Assembly: GCF_954871325.1 (NCBI RefSeq)
Contig: NC_088779.1
Coordinates: 18,106,846 to 18,170,845 of the forward strand
Direction: 5' to 3'
DNA from: Gordionus sp. m RMFG-2023
Taxonomy: Eukaryota; Nematomorpha; Gordioida; Chordodea; Parachordodidae
DNA length: 64,000 nucleotides
In this document: positions 21,801 through 31,165 of the stretch, piece by piece
Numbering within the stretch: position 1 is the stretch's first letter
How the letters are laid out: the number at the start of each line of letters is the position of its first letter
The notes under the pieces: generated by a model
The model's database searches: none
What the model saw: only the letters and a program-made list of their open reading frames with translations
What the model was told of the DNA's origin: nothing
Position numbers and translations under genes: made by a program

Positions 21801-23705
21801 TATTTAATTTAAATGCCCAAACTTTCTATCTTTTTGAGCAAAATATCCATGCTTGCATAATATTTTTTGGCTAAAATATTTGGCTGGCCATTTTTAAAAA
21901 TTGAACCGTTGTAAAAGAAAATTAAGATAAAATTAATTTATTGAAGATCCTTTTGATGAAACCAGGGTTCAACCCTAACCGCGAAACCGGAATGAACCGT
22001 TATAAAGAAAATATTAAAAGAGCGAACCGAACTGTTATAAATATTTTGAACCGGTTTAATGCGTTTCATAGCGGTTTTTTTAAATAATTAATTTTAAATT
22101 ATTAACCTAAATTTTAATTTTTCTTGGGGGCAATTTAAATTTGTGATTTCTTTTCAATTTGAATTTTAAAATTAAATCGCTATTCTCATATCAATCGATA
22201 CCAAGTTTATTGTTTTAAATTTATTACTCAATTTAATAGAGATTAGGCAAATTACTAGTTAATTAGATAAGAAATATTCTTCATTAATTAGATAAAAAAT
22301 ATTCTTCATGGCGAAAATAAATAAGAAATTATAAAATTCAAAAAATCCGAAATGGAACAAAACCTTTATAAAATTTTAAACTAAAAACCTAACCTCTATA
22401 CTTAACGGTTTGAAGCTCTGGATGAAACATGACATTAATTGAGGTAGAAATACATATAATCTTCACCAAAATTAGTTAAGTAGCTTACATAAATATTTTG
22501 AAAATTGATTCATCAAATGACGATTGTTGGGGGAAGGGGGGGGGGGGGGTAATAATATGATAAGCATAAGCCCTAAATATAAAGGTAAGCTATATAGGTC
22601 AGATGCAGTTTAGATTTTCGATGCATTTCTTTAGCTGTAAAGAATAAATGGATGTGAAAATGTTGAGCTAAGTGTTATATATTAGGATTTGGCCACATCG
22701 ATAAAGTAAATCATTGTAATAGTTAGATTAATTAAATTTTTTAATTAATTTAGAGGTTAGTAAGAAGATTCCAAGTTTATATGAAACATTTAAAAGTAAA
22801 CGATATTAGGGTAGTTAAGAAGTGAATGGCATAAAATGTTAACTTAACTTATTTGTCCAGCAGTACGAACAGCTCCTACATGACAGGATTTCCACTGGAT
22901 GAAAACTCCCCCCTAAAAATTTTTCGCTGTTTTCCCATTATTAATTATAATGATACATCTTTCATAAATTTTAAAAAGAAATACATAAATTATTTTGAGT
23001 TATTTTTTAGATCATAAATTTAATTAAACCCCCCCCCCTCATTTACAGTGAATGCATTATTATAGCATATTGTTTAGCATGAATATGAATTTGCTGAGTA
23101 TGTTCTATAATAAAAGTACATATTATTTACAGCAATGTATTTTGCCATATTTCATCTAAAAATTTAATAAATAACTACCCTATAAATTTATTCTACCCCC
23201 TTAAAGTCGCCTATCACAGATGTTTACCCGTCCACGCCCGCCCATACTTTGAATGAGTATGGTCGGGTTTTTAAAAATATTTTCAACATTGGGCAGGTGG
23301 GTTGAAAAAAAATTTTAAAAAATGGGCGGATAAATTTTTGATCTTTTTCAAGCGAAATGAGCAGAATAGACTTCAATTTGTTAAAATTGATAGTTTTATT
23401 TCATAATATTGCATATTATATATGTTTAATTAAAAATACATTTAAATAAGCGGGCCTGTTTAAACAAAATTTATAGATATGCTAAAAGGGGAAATAATCA
23501 ACCATAGTGACAAATTTGAATATCCAAAATTTTTGAGAATTATAACCATTCTTAAGCTGATTTTGGGAATTAACCATATATAATATACTTTACTATATAT
23601 AAACTAACCTCATATATATAATTTTTTAGCATTAGTACAGGAGGCGAAGAAGCTATTATCAAGATTAATTACTTTGATTCTTCATATTTCAATTTTAAAA
23701 TATAA
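6819..23705 (+). CDS. EIF3I: eIF3 subunit I (WD40), complete, seven exons
   Basis: Encodes translation initiation factor 3 subunit I, a WD40 beta-propeller scaffold that acts in the cytoplasm when the eIF3 complex binds the 40S ribosome. The exons I read are 6819-6821, 6888-7134, 7177-7454, 7497-7607, 7655-7744, 18307-18470 and 23630-23705. All introns are GT-AG, the phases are compatible, and the exons join to 969 nt (322 residues plus stop), against about 325 residues in animals. Diagnostic matches include [61 protein letters not shown] and the C-terminal YFDSSYFNF. Introns 1-4 are 66, 42, 42 and 47 nt, while introns 5 and 6 are 10,562 and 5,159 nt and full of transposons. No stop or frameshift is seen in the exons, so the gene is probably functional. 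Confidence 0.93.
6888..7744 (+). CDS. EIF3I: eIF3i exons 2-5 (N-terminal propeller blades)
   Basis: Compact block of four exons separated by introns of 42, 42 and 47 nt. Exon 2 (6888-7134) carries the first two WD repeats, including GHE and the ILWDTETG end. Exon 3 (7177-7454) carries the long loop and [17 protein letters not shown]. Exon 4 (7497-7607) carries [19 protein letters not shown]. Exon 5 (7655-7744) carries [13 protein letters not shown] and VNSAALSP. Acceptors are TTTTAG, ATTTAG, TTTAAG and TTATAG. The exon 3 frame could be read to a nearby stop at 7461-7463, but homology requires splicing at 7454. Confidence 0.92.
8130..8300. repeat. Left arm of a distant inverted repeat pair
   Basis: This segment of intron 5 (around GCATGATG ... 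TTTAATTTTTTAGAC ... GGGTCAAAGCTAA) resembles the reverse complement of about 17960-18120. It may be an inner piece of a long terminal inverted repeat. The partner lies beside a GATGACCC end that resembles those of the Sola-like elements. Confidence 0.45.
8318..8740. mobile_element. Non-autonomous hAT element, CAGTGGCGTAGC family
   Basis: Termini are CAGTGGCATAGCTACG and TAGCTACGCCACTG, flanked by an 8-bp duplication with one mismatch (GTTAGAGA / GATAGAGA). The same sequence, inverted, is at 33515-33835. The right half holds a small palindrome (GGCCGAAGGCC, twice, about 8627-8658) followed by a GAAGCCCCCAGGC block. It lies in intron 5 of eIF3i and has no coding potential. The 8-bp duplication and YANNG-type termini assign it to hAT. 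Confidence 0.88.
8741..9592. other. Intronic A/T-rich sequence with a decayed hAT-type end
   Basis: No gene. The open frame at 8878-9063 is lysine/phenylalanine/leucine-rich chance sequence. At about 9240-9321 a right-hand terminus ending GGTTCACATTCCTG resembles the end at 5691 but does not pair with it as one element. Confidence 0.4.
9593..9766 (+). other. Unassigned open segment in eIF3i intron 5
   Basis: A 57-codon open run without a start codon, including [20 protein letters not shown] and [13 protein letters not shown], ends at a TAA at 9764-9766. It has more balanced composition than its surroundings, so it may be a scrap of a transposase or other gene carried into the intron. I cannot identify a family. 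Confidence 0.2.
9857..9975. repeat. Repeat related to 17590-17822
   Basis: Begins TGTAACGTATGAAAATGATC and continues with segments such as TTTAAATGGCCCCCAATG and TTTGAAGCGATAAA. These are found again near 17694-17728, while the start is inverted relative to the 17822 end. TGTNR-type ends of this kind are, as I recall, typical of Ginger elements. Here no matching target duplication is seen, so an element running from 9857 to 17822 is only a possibility. Confidence 0.4.
10283..10352 (+). repeat. tRNA-like segment, probably a SINE or tRNA relic
   Basis: The run from TAGCGTAGTC to TACATACC contains a good B-box (GGTTCAAATCC) and a possible, weak A-box. I cannot fold a convincing cloverleaf with a matched acceptor stem, so this is more likely a tRNA-derived SINE remnant or pseudogene than a working tRNA. 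Confidence 0.25.
11136..11600 (-). pseudogene. OTU-like cysteine protease domain of the Ginger-like element
   Basis: The minus-strand exon 11136-11454 reads [20 protein letters not shown] through [20 protein letters not shown] to VWARYELF. It is preceded across a short AT-rich gap by QIEGDGNCF, which holds the expected catalytic Cys. The His-containing end (GGNHFENV) continues to 11060 after a frameshift. OTU domains are deubiquitinase-type proteases; as part of a transposon protein this one might counter host ubiquitination, but that is inference. Confidence 0.7.
11756..12211 (-). repeat. Threefold repeated acidic exon inside the Ginger-like gene
   Basis: Three tandem copies, about 11757-11845, 11905-11994 and 12118-12211. 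Each begins (minus strand) near GGTTCCC, encodes an acidic stretch such as [14 protein letters not shown] and ends in CCCATAG followed by a GTAATG donor. In the 12.1-kb copy the exon is flanked by TTTAG and GTAATG and is exactly 81 nt with symmetrical phase, so duplication would keep frame. The other two lack the AG at the matching place, and the 11.8-kb copy has a 2-nt deletion, so they have decayed. Confidence 0.7.
12258..12480. mobile_element. hAT MITE, TAGTGTTG family, copy 1
   Basis: Ends TAGTGTTGTTAAACGGCTCG and CGAGCCGTTTAACAACACTA are inverted repeats extending about 55 bp, with a perfect 8-bp duplication ATATTAAA on both sides. It is inserted in the Ginger-like gene, between the acidic exons and the preceding exon, so it is younger than that element. 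No coding capacity. Confidence 0.93.
12747..13620 (-). pseudogene. Integrase core and C-terminal exons of the Ginger-like element
   Basis: Three frame pieces. 13360-13620 holds the start of the DDE core with the retroviral-integrase-like YFSKY. 13001-13273 (plus sequence just upstream of it) holds the helix with NGLVERVNR and [12 protein letters not shown]. 12747-12974 holds [20 protein letters not shown] and FVVGQRF. The order and motifs are those of Gypsy-type integrases. Breaks between the pieces are partly introns and partly mutations. Confidence 0.8.
13900..14959. other. AT-rich spacer with a decayed repeat
   Basis: No gene seen. From about 14590 to 14880 the sequence resembles 59620-59870, both ending in a block like ATATTGGATCGGATTTTCTA and ATCGGCATAGCC, which looks like the subterminal part of the hAT family at 51114-51741. 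Confidence 0.4.
14960..17514 (+). mobile_element. Sola-like DNA transposon, copy 1 (5'-truncated, decayed)
   Basis: Holds a long transposase remnant (14990-16380) followed by a right terminal repeat. The terminus at 17475-17514 reads GGGGTCGGCCGAATCG and then CATGGAATGACCC, matching the right ends at 33111 and 54139. A GGCGCCATAT at about 16741 marks the inner edge of the terminal repeat as in the other copies. No matching left end is seen upstream of 14960, so the 5' part is lost. The Sola assignment rests on the 4-bp duplication of the 31166-33111 copy and is tentative. Confidence 0.65.
14990..16380 (+). pseudogene. Transposase remnant of the Sola-like family
   Basis: An intact frame of 239 codons (14990-15709) reads SGTPNPK-like [20 protein letters not shown], then [33 protein letters not shown] and [14 protein letters not shown], and later [10 protein letters not shown] and [16 protein letters not shown]. 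Further on, in broken frames, come [31 protein letters not shown], and [18 protein letters not shown] near 16056. The paralogue at 52007-53040 shows the same blocks in order. The Asp residues in the FSD and CDG blocks are possible DDE catalytic positions. Several stops and frameshifts make it inactive. Confidence 0.7.
17590..17822. repeat. GTGAGATTT palindromic repeat block
   Basis: Contains several inverted and direct copies of a motif around CGTGAGATTTCGAATTCTCA, plus TTTAAATGGCCCCCAATG shared with 9933-9966, and ends TCACTTTCACACGCTACA. The end is inverted relative to the start at 9857. It may be the end of a DNA transposon or a small palindromic MITE; no target duplication was found. Confidence 0.4.
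17950..18155 (+). repeat. Fourth Sola-like right end, paired with 8130-8300
   Basis: Ends GGTTGATTTCATGTGAGATGACCC at 18155, resembling the right ends at 17514, 33111 and 54139. The preceding 130 bp (17990-18120) resembles the inverted segment at 8130-8300. It lies just upstream of eIF3i exon 6. Confidence 0.45.
18307..18470 (+). CDS. EIF3I: eIF3i exon 6
   Basis: Begins after AAATAG and reads [20 protein letters not shown] through [20 protein letters not shown] to [14 protein letters not shown], ending AAAAG before GTTATA. This is the characteristic penultimate blade of eIF3i. It is separated from exon 5 by 10.6 kb of transposons yet keeps the correct phase and an open frame. Confidence 0.93.
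18905..21041. mobile_element. hAT-like element (TAGAGGTCTGC ends) containing a MULE remnant
   Basis: Ends TAGAGGTCTGC and GCAGACCTCTA are inverted repeats. Just inside are CCCAAGCCCG / GGGTCAGGC blocks like those inside other hAT elements here. The flanking 8 bases (GTAATATA / GATTTATA) agree at only five positions, so the duplication is eroded or the ends are from different insertions. The interior carries a MULE-type transposase remnant (19804-20490), which is not expected in a hAT element and is probably nested. The unit is in eIF3i intron 6. Confidence 0.55.
19804..20490 (+). pseudogene. MULE-type transposase remnant
   Basis: Broken reading frames give [13 protein letters not shown], then [13 protein letters not shown] (a catalytic-Asp block, near 19877-19915), [38 protein letters not shown], and in another frame [18 protein letters not shown] and [22 protein letters not shown] and the following [11 protein letters not shown] are typical of Mutator-like (FLYWCH-associated) transposases. 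The frame 19920-20282 is intact but both sides are shifted, so the gene is dead. Confidence 0.75.
21393..21615. mobile_element. hAT MITE, TAGTGTTG family, copy 2
   Basis: Ends TAGTGTTGTTAAACAGCTCG and GAGCCGTTTAATAACACTA, same family as 12258-12480. The flanks CTAACAGA / TTAACAGA agree at 7 of 8 positions. Lies in eIF3i intron 6. Confidence 0.9.
21722..21913. repeat. Diverged relative of the TAGTGTTG MITE
   Basis: Starts TAGTGTAAAACTAGTC. Its interior (CAAAATAATATTGCACAAGC, GCTAAAATATTTGGCTGGCC) matches the core of the MITE family, but the arms are strongly diverged. No target duplication recognised. Confidence 0.5.
21963..22420. mobile_element. Non-autonomous hAT element, CAGGGTTCAA ends
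   Basis: Ends CAGGGTTCAACCC and GGTTTGAAGCTCTG with a perfect 8-bp duplication GATGAAAC. The subterminal regions repeat AACCG/CGGTT-like motifs. No coding capacity. In eIF3i intron 6. Confidence 0.88.
22536..22549 (+). repeat. Run of fourteen G
   Basis: A homopolymer G tract preceded by GGGGGAA. Similar runs are at 6559-6572 and 57637-57651. Likely a transposon-end remnant and a potential quadruplex or assembly-uncertain site. Confidence 0.7.
22858..23215 (-). repeat. Inverted copy of the 58.2-kb hAT family
   Basis: From CATGACAGGATTTCCACTGG through CCCCCCCCCTCATTTACAGT and CATATTGTTTAGCATGAATATGAATTTGC to ACCCCCTTAAAG, this matches the reverse complement of 58230-58740. The border on the right is eroded and no target duplication is seen. 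Confidence 0.65.
23630..23705 (+). CDS. EIF3I: eIF3i terminal exon
   Basis: Follows the acceptor TTTTTTAG and completes a split AG|C codon from exon 6. It reads [16 protein letters not shown] then SSYFNFKI and a TAA at 23703-23705. This corresponds to the SSGGEDGYVRIHYFD-type C-terminus of the family. The phase and length are right, giving a protein of normal size. Confidence 0.9.
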
Positions 23706-26262
23706 TTTCGAATACATTATACAAAATTTTAAATACACTTAATAAAAAGTTTTATAGTGTATGGAACAAATGCAAGAGGGTAAGGGGAACTGTGTTTATT
23801 ATATTATTGTACTACCACAATATTTCTCTTTTATATGGGAAAAAGCCAAATTTTTATTAATTTATATGGAATTGATACTTAAAATTTGAATTTTAAATAT
23901 TTTATATCGTTATTTTATTACAATTAATAATTATAATATTTTTGAGTTTTAAGTTATATACAGTTAGAGATAACCTTAATAGATAACTTATGTAGTATTT
24001 TTCATGGTAAAATATTAATAGAGTAGAACCACATTATATTTTTTTCCTTAGATATAATTAACCTTCAATATAGGTAACTAAATTTGAAATTTTTGTTAAC
24101 TACCTATCTCGTAATGTTTTTTTATCGTTAATTTTTTTATTTTATCTATTTCTTAAGAATTTCCTAAAAGAAAATTAATTGTATAGTAAAATACCTCAGA
24201 TAGTTATAATGGTAAAATCGTTTTATTGGTACACATATTTTTATGATTCCTAAATATGTTTAATTTTTAGAACTTTATAATAATGTTAAATTTATAAAAA
24301 TAAAGAAAAAAACGACTTCATTTTATCTGTATTAATAATAATTTTAAAAAAACTTGAGTCAGTAATGGATTAGATTTGTGGTAGTGATCTAAGTAAATGG
24401 AACGCTTTGTAATCATTATTGTTGCTTAAGTTCATAATAGGTCAATTCAGCCAAACTTTTATCGCGAAATAATTTTATAGTGAAGGTAATGTCGCGAATA
24501 CTTTAGAGCGAAACTTTTATCGTGAACCCCTTTATAGCAAATTTTCTATCTCGTAATCCATAAAAAAAGGGGAAAACTATTTTTTAAATTTAAAAAAAAT
24601 ATTATACGTTAAATTAATATTTATTAATTAAAAAATCTTCAACTAATGTCCATAAAAAATTTTAAATATCGAAAATTACGCGTATTCAACGAAGAATTGT
24701 GAAAATTTTTACAAAATTCATGCAATTCTTAAAACTTTTGAATAATGAAACTTTGAATTATTTTTACATTCAAAAATTTTAGCCAATAGCCTCACGATCG
24801 CATATTTATTATTTTTTAATAAAAAAAATAATGTTAAAAATTTCCTTTAAGTTTCAGTGACTTACCGAATATTTTGATATCCCCCTTTTCTTCTTTCCGC
24901 ATTTCAATAAATAATTTTTGCTGATTTCATATATTTCATTAATAAAAACTCTTTTCTATGTGATTCCATGGTTGTCTGAGATTAATTTATTATAAAACCT
25001 TCATCTCTATCTCTACAATCCCCCTTACTTTGATTCTTATCGCTAGATAGCTCAGAGAAAATTATTGATAATCTTATCTTTATTCTCCAATAATAGCTAT
25101 ATAAATATTATATAAATAATAAGATTTATACTTTATAATTAATAATAGTATTGTAAGAAATTTTAAAATATAATTTATTTTATACTTGTTTGAGTTTCCG
25201 GTTTTCCAGTGTAGGATCATAAATAATTAAATTTTAGCACAAATGAATTATAGTCTAACTCAACTATAAAAATTAGAAAACGTAAAATTGTTTTCATTTT
25301 TAAAAAATAATACCAGTTTAATTTAGATAACAGCTTTTTTTAGGAAAACAACGCTAAACGCCTTACTCGATTTGTAGGCACTTTTACTCATTCTTTCTAA
25401 TAAAATGAAATTAAAATAAATCAGGATTTGATAAAAATATAAATAGGAAATGTTCCAAATCAAAAAAATAAAGATGTTCTAATATCGGGAAACCGGGGGA
25501 AAATGGGTTAAATGTTTATTTATTTGCTCTTACACATTTTTTTTGTTGGATCGGGGGACAGGCATATAAATATCTTTTAGCATAAGAATTCTATATAAGC
25601 ATAACAAATGAAAGATAATTCAAAAAATTGAGCGCTAAATCGTCACATTAGTCCTCTCAAAAATGGAGGAGGGATATTAAAAACCTTTTTCTAAATTTTG
25701 ACAAAATATTTAAATGAAGGATAATAAAAAATGGCTATGATTTTAGATCTGAGATTAAATAGGTGTCTTATTCATTTTTCTCATTTTGTAAATTGTAAAA
25801 ATTTTTAGGCTCTGCTATAGATCTACCATATTCTAAAAATGAGGTGGGATTTTCAGATAAAAAGCGGGATTAAGCGCGACAACCCCAATCACATTTTATA
25901 TATAAATATTGGTGAATTTTTTTGTTAAATTACTAACTTATAAATCTTAATTTGAATATTAGCACATTTGTAAAGTCAAAATATATAAAAATTAAATTCA
26001 AATCTACATATTTATCGGAAGGAATCTATTTTATTTAAAAGTTTATTATATATGAAAATAAATTTCATGAACTCTTTGCAATTCATGTCAAAATTATGCT
26101 TTACTTTAATTCGGCCTATATCAAATATGACGGAAGAACATGAATGTAGAATTTAAAATATAGCATTATATATTTTTAAGGCTTATATTACATTTTTATT
26201 CAATTCTTTCAAAATATTCGAAATCGCTTTAAGATATTTATATCTATAATCATTATTATATC
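23706..26262. other. Downstream flank of eIF3i, AT-rich, no gene seen
   Basis: About 2.5 kb of very AT-rich sequence without convincing open frames. Between 24420 and 24560 there is a CGCGAA-containing patch (TTATCGCGAAATAATTTTAT, ATGTCGCGAATAC) repeated at short intervals, perhaps an old transposon end. Nothing else is recognised. Confidence 0.4.
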
Positions 26263-27109
26263 TAGTGAAGGTCAACGGTCCGGTCCTATCGGTCTTAGAC
26301 CGAGATCGGACCGGACCGATCTTTTTCTTGAGGACCGTGGTCCGGACCGGTCTTTTTATTTTTACGGTCCAGACCGCGGTCCGGACCGGTCTTTTATTAT
26401 TGTTTAAGTTTGCTTTACTATACAATTAATATAATTTTTTTGTATATTTTATTTTATGATATTTTTCTAGAGGAGTCATTTTAGATTTTGTTAATTTTTA
26501 TTTTACAATATGTAAACCATAAGTTTGTCCAAGAAACATTTTACTTATAGTCCCAATAAAAACATAGAGTATGTGTTCACTGCAGTACCAAATTTAATGT
26601 ATCGTCAGCACCTAGTAACAAAATAATTGTTTATAATTTTTTAAGCAATAAATTAATCAAAATAAGCAATAATATTATTAAAATATTTTAGTTATTATAT
26701 AGTTCTATTTTTTTTAAAAGAAACTGTCTGTATAATTTATTGTAAAAATTACTTAACCTTATTCTTAATAAAATAATTAGGTACCTTAAGCAGACATCTG
26801 ATAAAACATAAAATATATACTTATAATGATGAAAATGAAAATATCTCAAAAAACACAATCTACTCTTAATTTTAATATGCCCTCTACAAGCACAAAATCA
26901 TTTTTTTCAATACCATAAATTTTATTGTTTATATAATACTCTTATATTTAATAAAATGATAAAACAAATCAAATTAGGTTAAAAAATATGTTTTTTAAAC
27001 AAATAAAAAGACCGGTCCAGGACCGGTCTTTTTATTTAGGACCACGGTCTGGATCGATCTTTTTCTTAAGGACCAGTCCGGACCAAAGACCGGACCGTGA
27101 CCTTCACTA
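26263..27109. mobile_element. Non-autonomous hAT element with CCGGACCGGT arms
   Basis: Ends TAGTGAAGGTCAACGGTCC and GGACCGTGACCTTCACTA with a perfect 8-bp duplication ATTATATC. Each arm of about 120 bp holds repeated GGTCCGGACCGGTCTTTTT-type motifs, the most GC-rich DNA in this neighbourhood. The 600-bp centre is plain A/T with no transposase. A frame on the minus strand at 26183-26425 is only the repeat motif read as protein. Confidence 0.92.
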
Positions 27110-28179
27110 ATTATATCTTATTTCAATATGAATAAAGTTTGATAATTCTGAGTTATTTCTTTATATGCTACAACTTTGTTTATCAAACCAGTGGCATATG
27201 CGGGATTTATATATCTTAATATCATCTTCGTTAAATTTGGCGGCTGAATAGTTCTAATAACTAATCGTAAATTATATCATTATTTCTTGCTTTATTAGTA
27301 CTAATTTAGTGTTTATACCGAAAAATTATTAGTAACAAAATTTTGGCAAACCTATGATTTAAGCCACTGAAATTATTTATTATGAAAATTTTATCAATGT
27401 TCCTTGTTAATTATAATTTTAATCCGTTTAATAGACAGTATAAAGAAATGTTTATTAACAAAATAAGATGATAGAATAGAAAGTAGCTGGTTTGCGTTAT
27501 TATTTCTTAATTCTTTAAACATTTTTTTCACAACAAAAAGGTAACCATACTATACAACAAATGAATTCATTATCACGAATTAAACGAATCAACCAAATTT
27601 TGGAAGCATTAAATCTGGTACTTATATCGTGATACATGATGAAAGCGTTTTCGCCCTCTGGTTGTAGATACAACAGAGCTAGGCTAAGTTTTCCTCAAAA
27701 ATCCATCAAACTTGATATTTATTTTAGAGGGATGAAAAATGAGGAGCCCTTAACACGTTTGTGGGCAAGCCGCACTACTTGTACACACAACAGACTGTTG
27801 TTAAACATATATAGGCTAATATCAAAAGAGTTGGGCAAAATTAAAGCCTATACCCGAGAACTACAAAATATTTTAATTACTTTAAGGGTGGTTGGTGGCT
27901 GATTTTAAGTTTAAAATCTTTAGTGTAAACCTTAATGATTACTATCAAAATTGAAATTAAGTTCATATCAGTTGAATTTCGAGTTATCCTCAAAAAATAA
28001 ACTAGTCGGTTTACCATTAATTTTGAAATAGAGCGTAAAAATTCCAGAATGGATAAAAGCTAGTCAGGGATGAATTATCGAGCTACATCCCTCACATCCT
28101 GTGTCTCAAAGATTTTTTAAGATCCTCTTAAAAAGAAACCTCATCTTTCCTCCAAATACATATGCGCATACAGGCCAAA
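27110..28179. other. Spacer with an unassigned frame (27636-27902)
   Basis: The 88-codon frame at 27636-27902 reads FSPSGCRYNRARLSFPQKSI and ends RELQNILITLRVVGG; its composition is less A/T-biased than the surroundings. It lies just upstream of a LINE remnant on the same strand and may be part of that element, but I see no diagnostic motif. The rest is AT-rich. Confidence 0.3.
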
Positions 28180-29073
28180 CCAAAAAACTGTAAAATAAAT
28201 ATGCAGGCAAATACCCTCATACTTCACATTCGTAGATTTTAGCAGAGCTTTTGATAATGTTTACCGTGAAGCTTTATGGGAAACGCAGTCAGAGTTTGGG
28301 ATAGACCCCAACATCATTCTCATCTTAAAAACCACTATTACAAACTGTCGTACCACAAAATCAACGATCAAATATCCCCTTCCTTCAGGATAAAGAAAGA
28401 AAAACAAGGCTAAACACTTTCGCCGCTCCTGTTTAAAGTCATAATAAATAAAAAACAAAAAAATCATACGGCCGATCTAGTAGATTTAGGATCAAATGAG
28501 ACGTTACGTCTTGAGAAACAGACTAATATACAACGCAGATGACATCGTTGTAATATCTAAAAATATAGATGAAACCAAAAAATTTACTTTACCTATTAGA
28601 CCTTGAGTCATGGAGTTGGACTAACAATAAACTTCAACAAAACAGTTTTCCTTCCCCAAACCCTCCACCACTCTAAAAACTTACAGTTTGAGATAACAAA
28701 GTAAAAGTAATAGCCAAAATCTACTTAGAGGTCACACTTGATAACAAAGGTAGTTGCAAAGAAGAAATGAAGAATTAGAATACAAAAGGCTAGAGGTACT
28801 TTTTATACGATGGAAGACAAAAGAGATTTCGGTATTTACCAAACTGTGGAACTACAACACGACAATAATTCCTATATTAGTCTATGGAGGGGACATTAGA
28901 AAAAAACCAAACTGAAAAATAGGTGACTTCAAACCTTTTAAACAATAATTGCCTCCGAAACAATAGAAGATATCTTCTGCCCAAGAAACATTACAAACTC
29001 ATATCTTTGGAAAAGACAAACTTACCCAAAATATATATAACATTAAAAATGCCGAATTTAATTCTAGCCCACA
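28180..29073 (+). pseudogene. LINE reverse transcriptase remnant (plus strand)
   Basis: Frames broken by stops and shifts read FVDFSRAFDNVYREALW (about 28225-28277), FGIDPNIILILKTTITN, then NADDIVVISKNIDE (a degenerate YADD box, about 28534), and KVIAKIYLEVTLDNKGSC followed by IQKARGTFYTME. These are successive blocks of a non-LTR reverse transcriptase. The order and wording resemble the minus-strand copy at 33836-35430, so both are the same family. The remnant is interrupted at 29073 by the hAT element 29074-31095 and may resume at 31104. Confidence 0.75.
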
Positions 29074-31095
29074 CAGGCGCGTACGCAGGAATTTAATCAG
29101 GAAGGGGGGGGGGGGATATTAAAAATTTTTTAAGAAATATTGTTTTTTAAAAATATCAAGCATAAATTTATTAGGACTAATAACCATTCCTAATATACAA
29201 TTTTAAATTAATGTAAATTATAAAAAAATTATATGTTAAGAATCACTTAAATGACCCAAAATAGAAATTTGAATTTTTTGAGCTTTAAAATTTATAAAGT
29301 ATAAAAAATTTAAATGTTAGAAATATTGATACACAAAAAGCTTAGGGAATAATTGTATTTTGTATGTTATTATATTTACAATGTAAAATACAATCTTCGT
29401 TGGGATTGAGCTAATTTTTCAATTATCTCATCCTTGCTTGTTGTTAAATGCCTATGAATATTCAAAAGATCCAAACCTTTCAATCTACTTTCAAAAGTTG
29501 TACTTCTTGGTATGTTTTTCAGAGACATGCAGGCCCGGCTCCCGGGTCGGACCGTATGGCCGGGCCCGAATTTTTTTAAAAAAACACCCGAGCTGAGCCT
29601 GAATTTTTTTAAAAAATATCCGGGCCGGACTGTATATTTCAAAACAGCCTATATTTGAAATCGTTATTATTAGCTATAAAAATCAAAAATAAATATAATT
29701 TATTTTTAAAAAATCCGGGTCGGGCCTGAAAATTTTATTTTAAAAAAGGCCGGGCCGGGCCTGAAAATTGAGCTTAGCCGTAAAAATCTTTAAAAAAATC
29801 CGGGGCGTGCCCTGCAAACTCTGCAGGGCTCTGTTATTCTTCTTAAAAAGGAGAATGTTCTCTCATTAGTTTACTATTGGGAAGAGTAGCTAATATATAT
29901 AAACCCTTTTAATACATTGGGAATATAATCTAAAATGTGTTTGTAATAATGCAGAGCATCCATAGCATTTTTTGGGACTCTATCAACCATAGTTAATCTT
30001 ATAAACATAGTTATTCAGCTAATAAGGCATCATAAGATACTTTAACATCTTCATGATAAAAATCCAATAAATATTTTTTTTCCTATCACCATCTGAAAAA
30101 GGTTGGGAAGGCTTTTATGGAAATAATATTTGCAGATTGGTAAGTGCTGCATAATGAATTAAAAACCATTCATTTATTTGGTTTATAAATGTATTTATAT
30201 CTAAGATATACTCTTCTACTGATCCTATATTAATGTTTTAAGTATGAGCTTGCCTTGCTGCAAGTCGAGTGAGACAAATATTAAGCACGTATAGCTCTGC
30301 TTTTGATTTAACAATATCATATAAAATATGAAATACTTCATAAACATTAGCCCTAATTTCCTTGAATTCTAATAAAATGCTCTCCGCTATTCTCATCTTA
30401 ATCAAGTCATCATGTTTTTGAAAAGTAATACATAAAATAGTTGTACATTCTAATGAGAAAAAAAATTTGGAATAAGCATTGAATCCAATAATTTTCTTGC
30501 TTCTAAGGAAAAAAATTTTTCAGGCCATTGTGTTATGCCAGTAATAGCAAATAATCGGCTCTTCTAACTCCATAAAAGCTGTTACTGTTTGATGGCGGAG
30601 ACTCTATCTCGTAGAACAAGGTTGCAATTTCTTTCACCCTGTTGGACAATTTCAGATTAATTATTATTTGACTAGAAATTTAAAAATGGTAGATAAATAT
30701 TACGCCATTAAAAATTTGAAAATAATAAGATAATATTACACTGGAAAACTTGAAATCGAGATTAATTGATAAACTTAGTGATAAATGTAATATATATATT
30801 TAATATGAGATAGGAATAAATATTAACAAATATAAATTAATATGGTACTGTGTAAATTTAATTCAAAACATTTCCAAATTTATTAATTTATTTGAAAATA
30901 AAATTATTTGACTTGTAAAAAGTTGTTAAAATAACATATTTATATATTCTTATTAATTTTTACAAGTTAAAATTTTTATTTACAAACGAATTAAAAAATA
31001 TGGAAATGTTTTAAATTAAATCTGCACAACACAAACAAAAATATTTCTGAATATCCTGCATCTACATGCCCCCCCCCCGGCTGCTTACGCCAATG
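29074..31095. mobile_element. hAT element with transposase remnant (2.0 kb)
   Basis: Ends CAGGCGCGTACGCAG and CTGCTTACGCCAATG agree at 11 of 15 positions as inverted repeats, and the flanks AGCCCACA / AGCCTACA agree at 7 of 8. Poly-G and poly-C runs sit just inside the two ends. The interior encodes, on the minus strand, pieces of a hAT transposase. A GCAGGCCCGGC-rich island at about 29530-29830 resembles the termini of the 41.2-kb element and may be a nested fragment. The whole unit splits an older LINE remnant. Confidence 0.8.
29380..30640 (-). pseudogene. hAT transposase remnant (ZMYM/TTF-like subfamily)
   Basis: On the minus strand, from about 30560 downwards, broken frames give LEARKLLDSMLIP, EFKEIRANVYEVFHILYDIV, LNICLTRLAARQAH and, near 29390-29520, the C-terminal block ESRLKGLDLLNIHRHL followed by DEIIEKLAQSQRRL. 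This order fits the hAT dimerisation region of transposases related to ZMYM and TTF-type zinc-finger proteins. Many stops are present, and the island at 29530-29830 interrupts it. Confidence 0.7.
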
Positions 31096-31165
31096 AGCCT
31101 ACATAATAAGAAACAGTAATCGCAAACTAGTACACGATGCCCCAAATATAGCTTTACACATACAA

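Noticed and set aside
26183-26425. A basic 80-residue frame rich in RPVRT repeats.
   Set aside because: It is the CCGGACCGGT motif array of the hAT arm read as protein.
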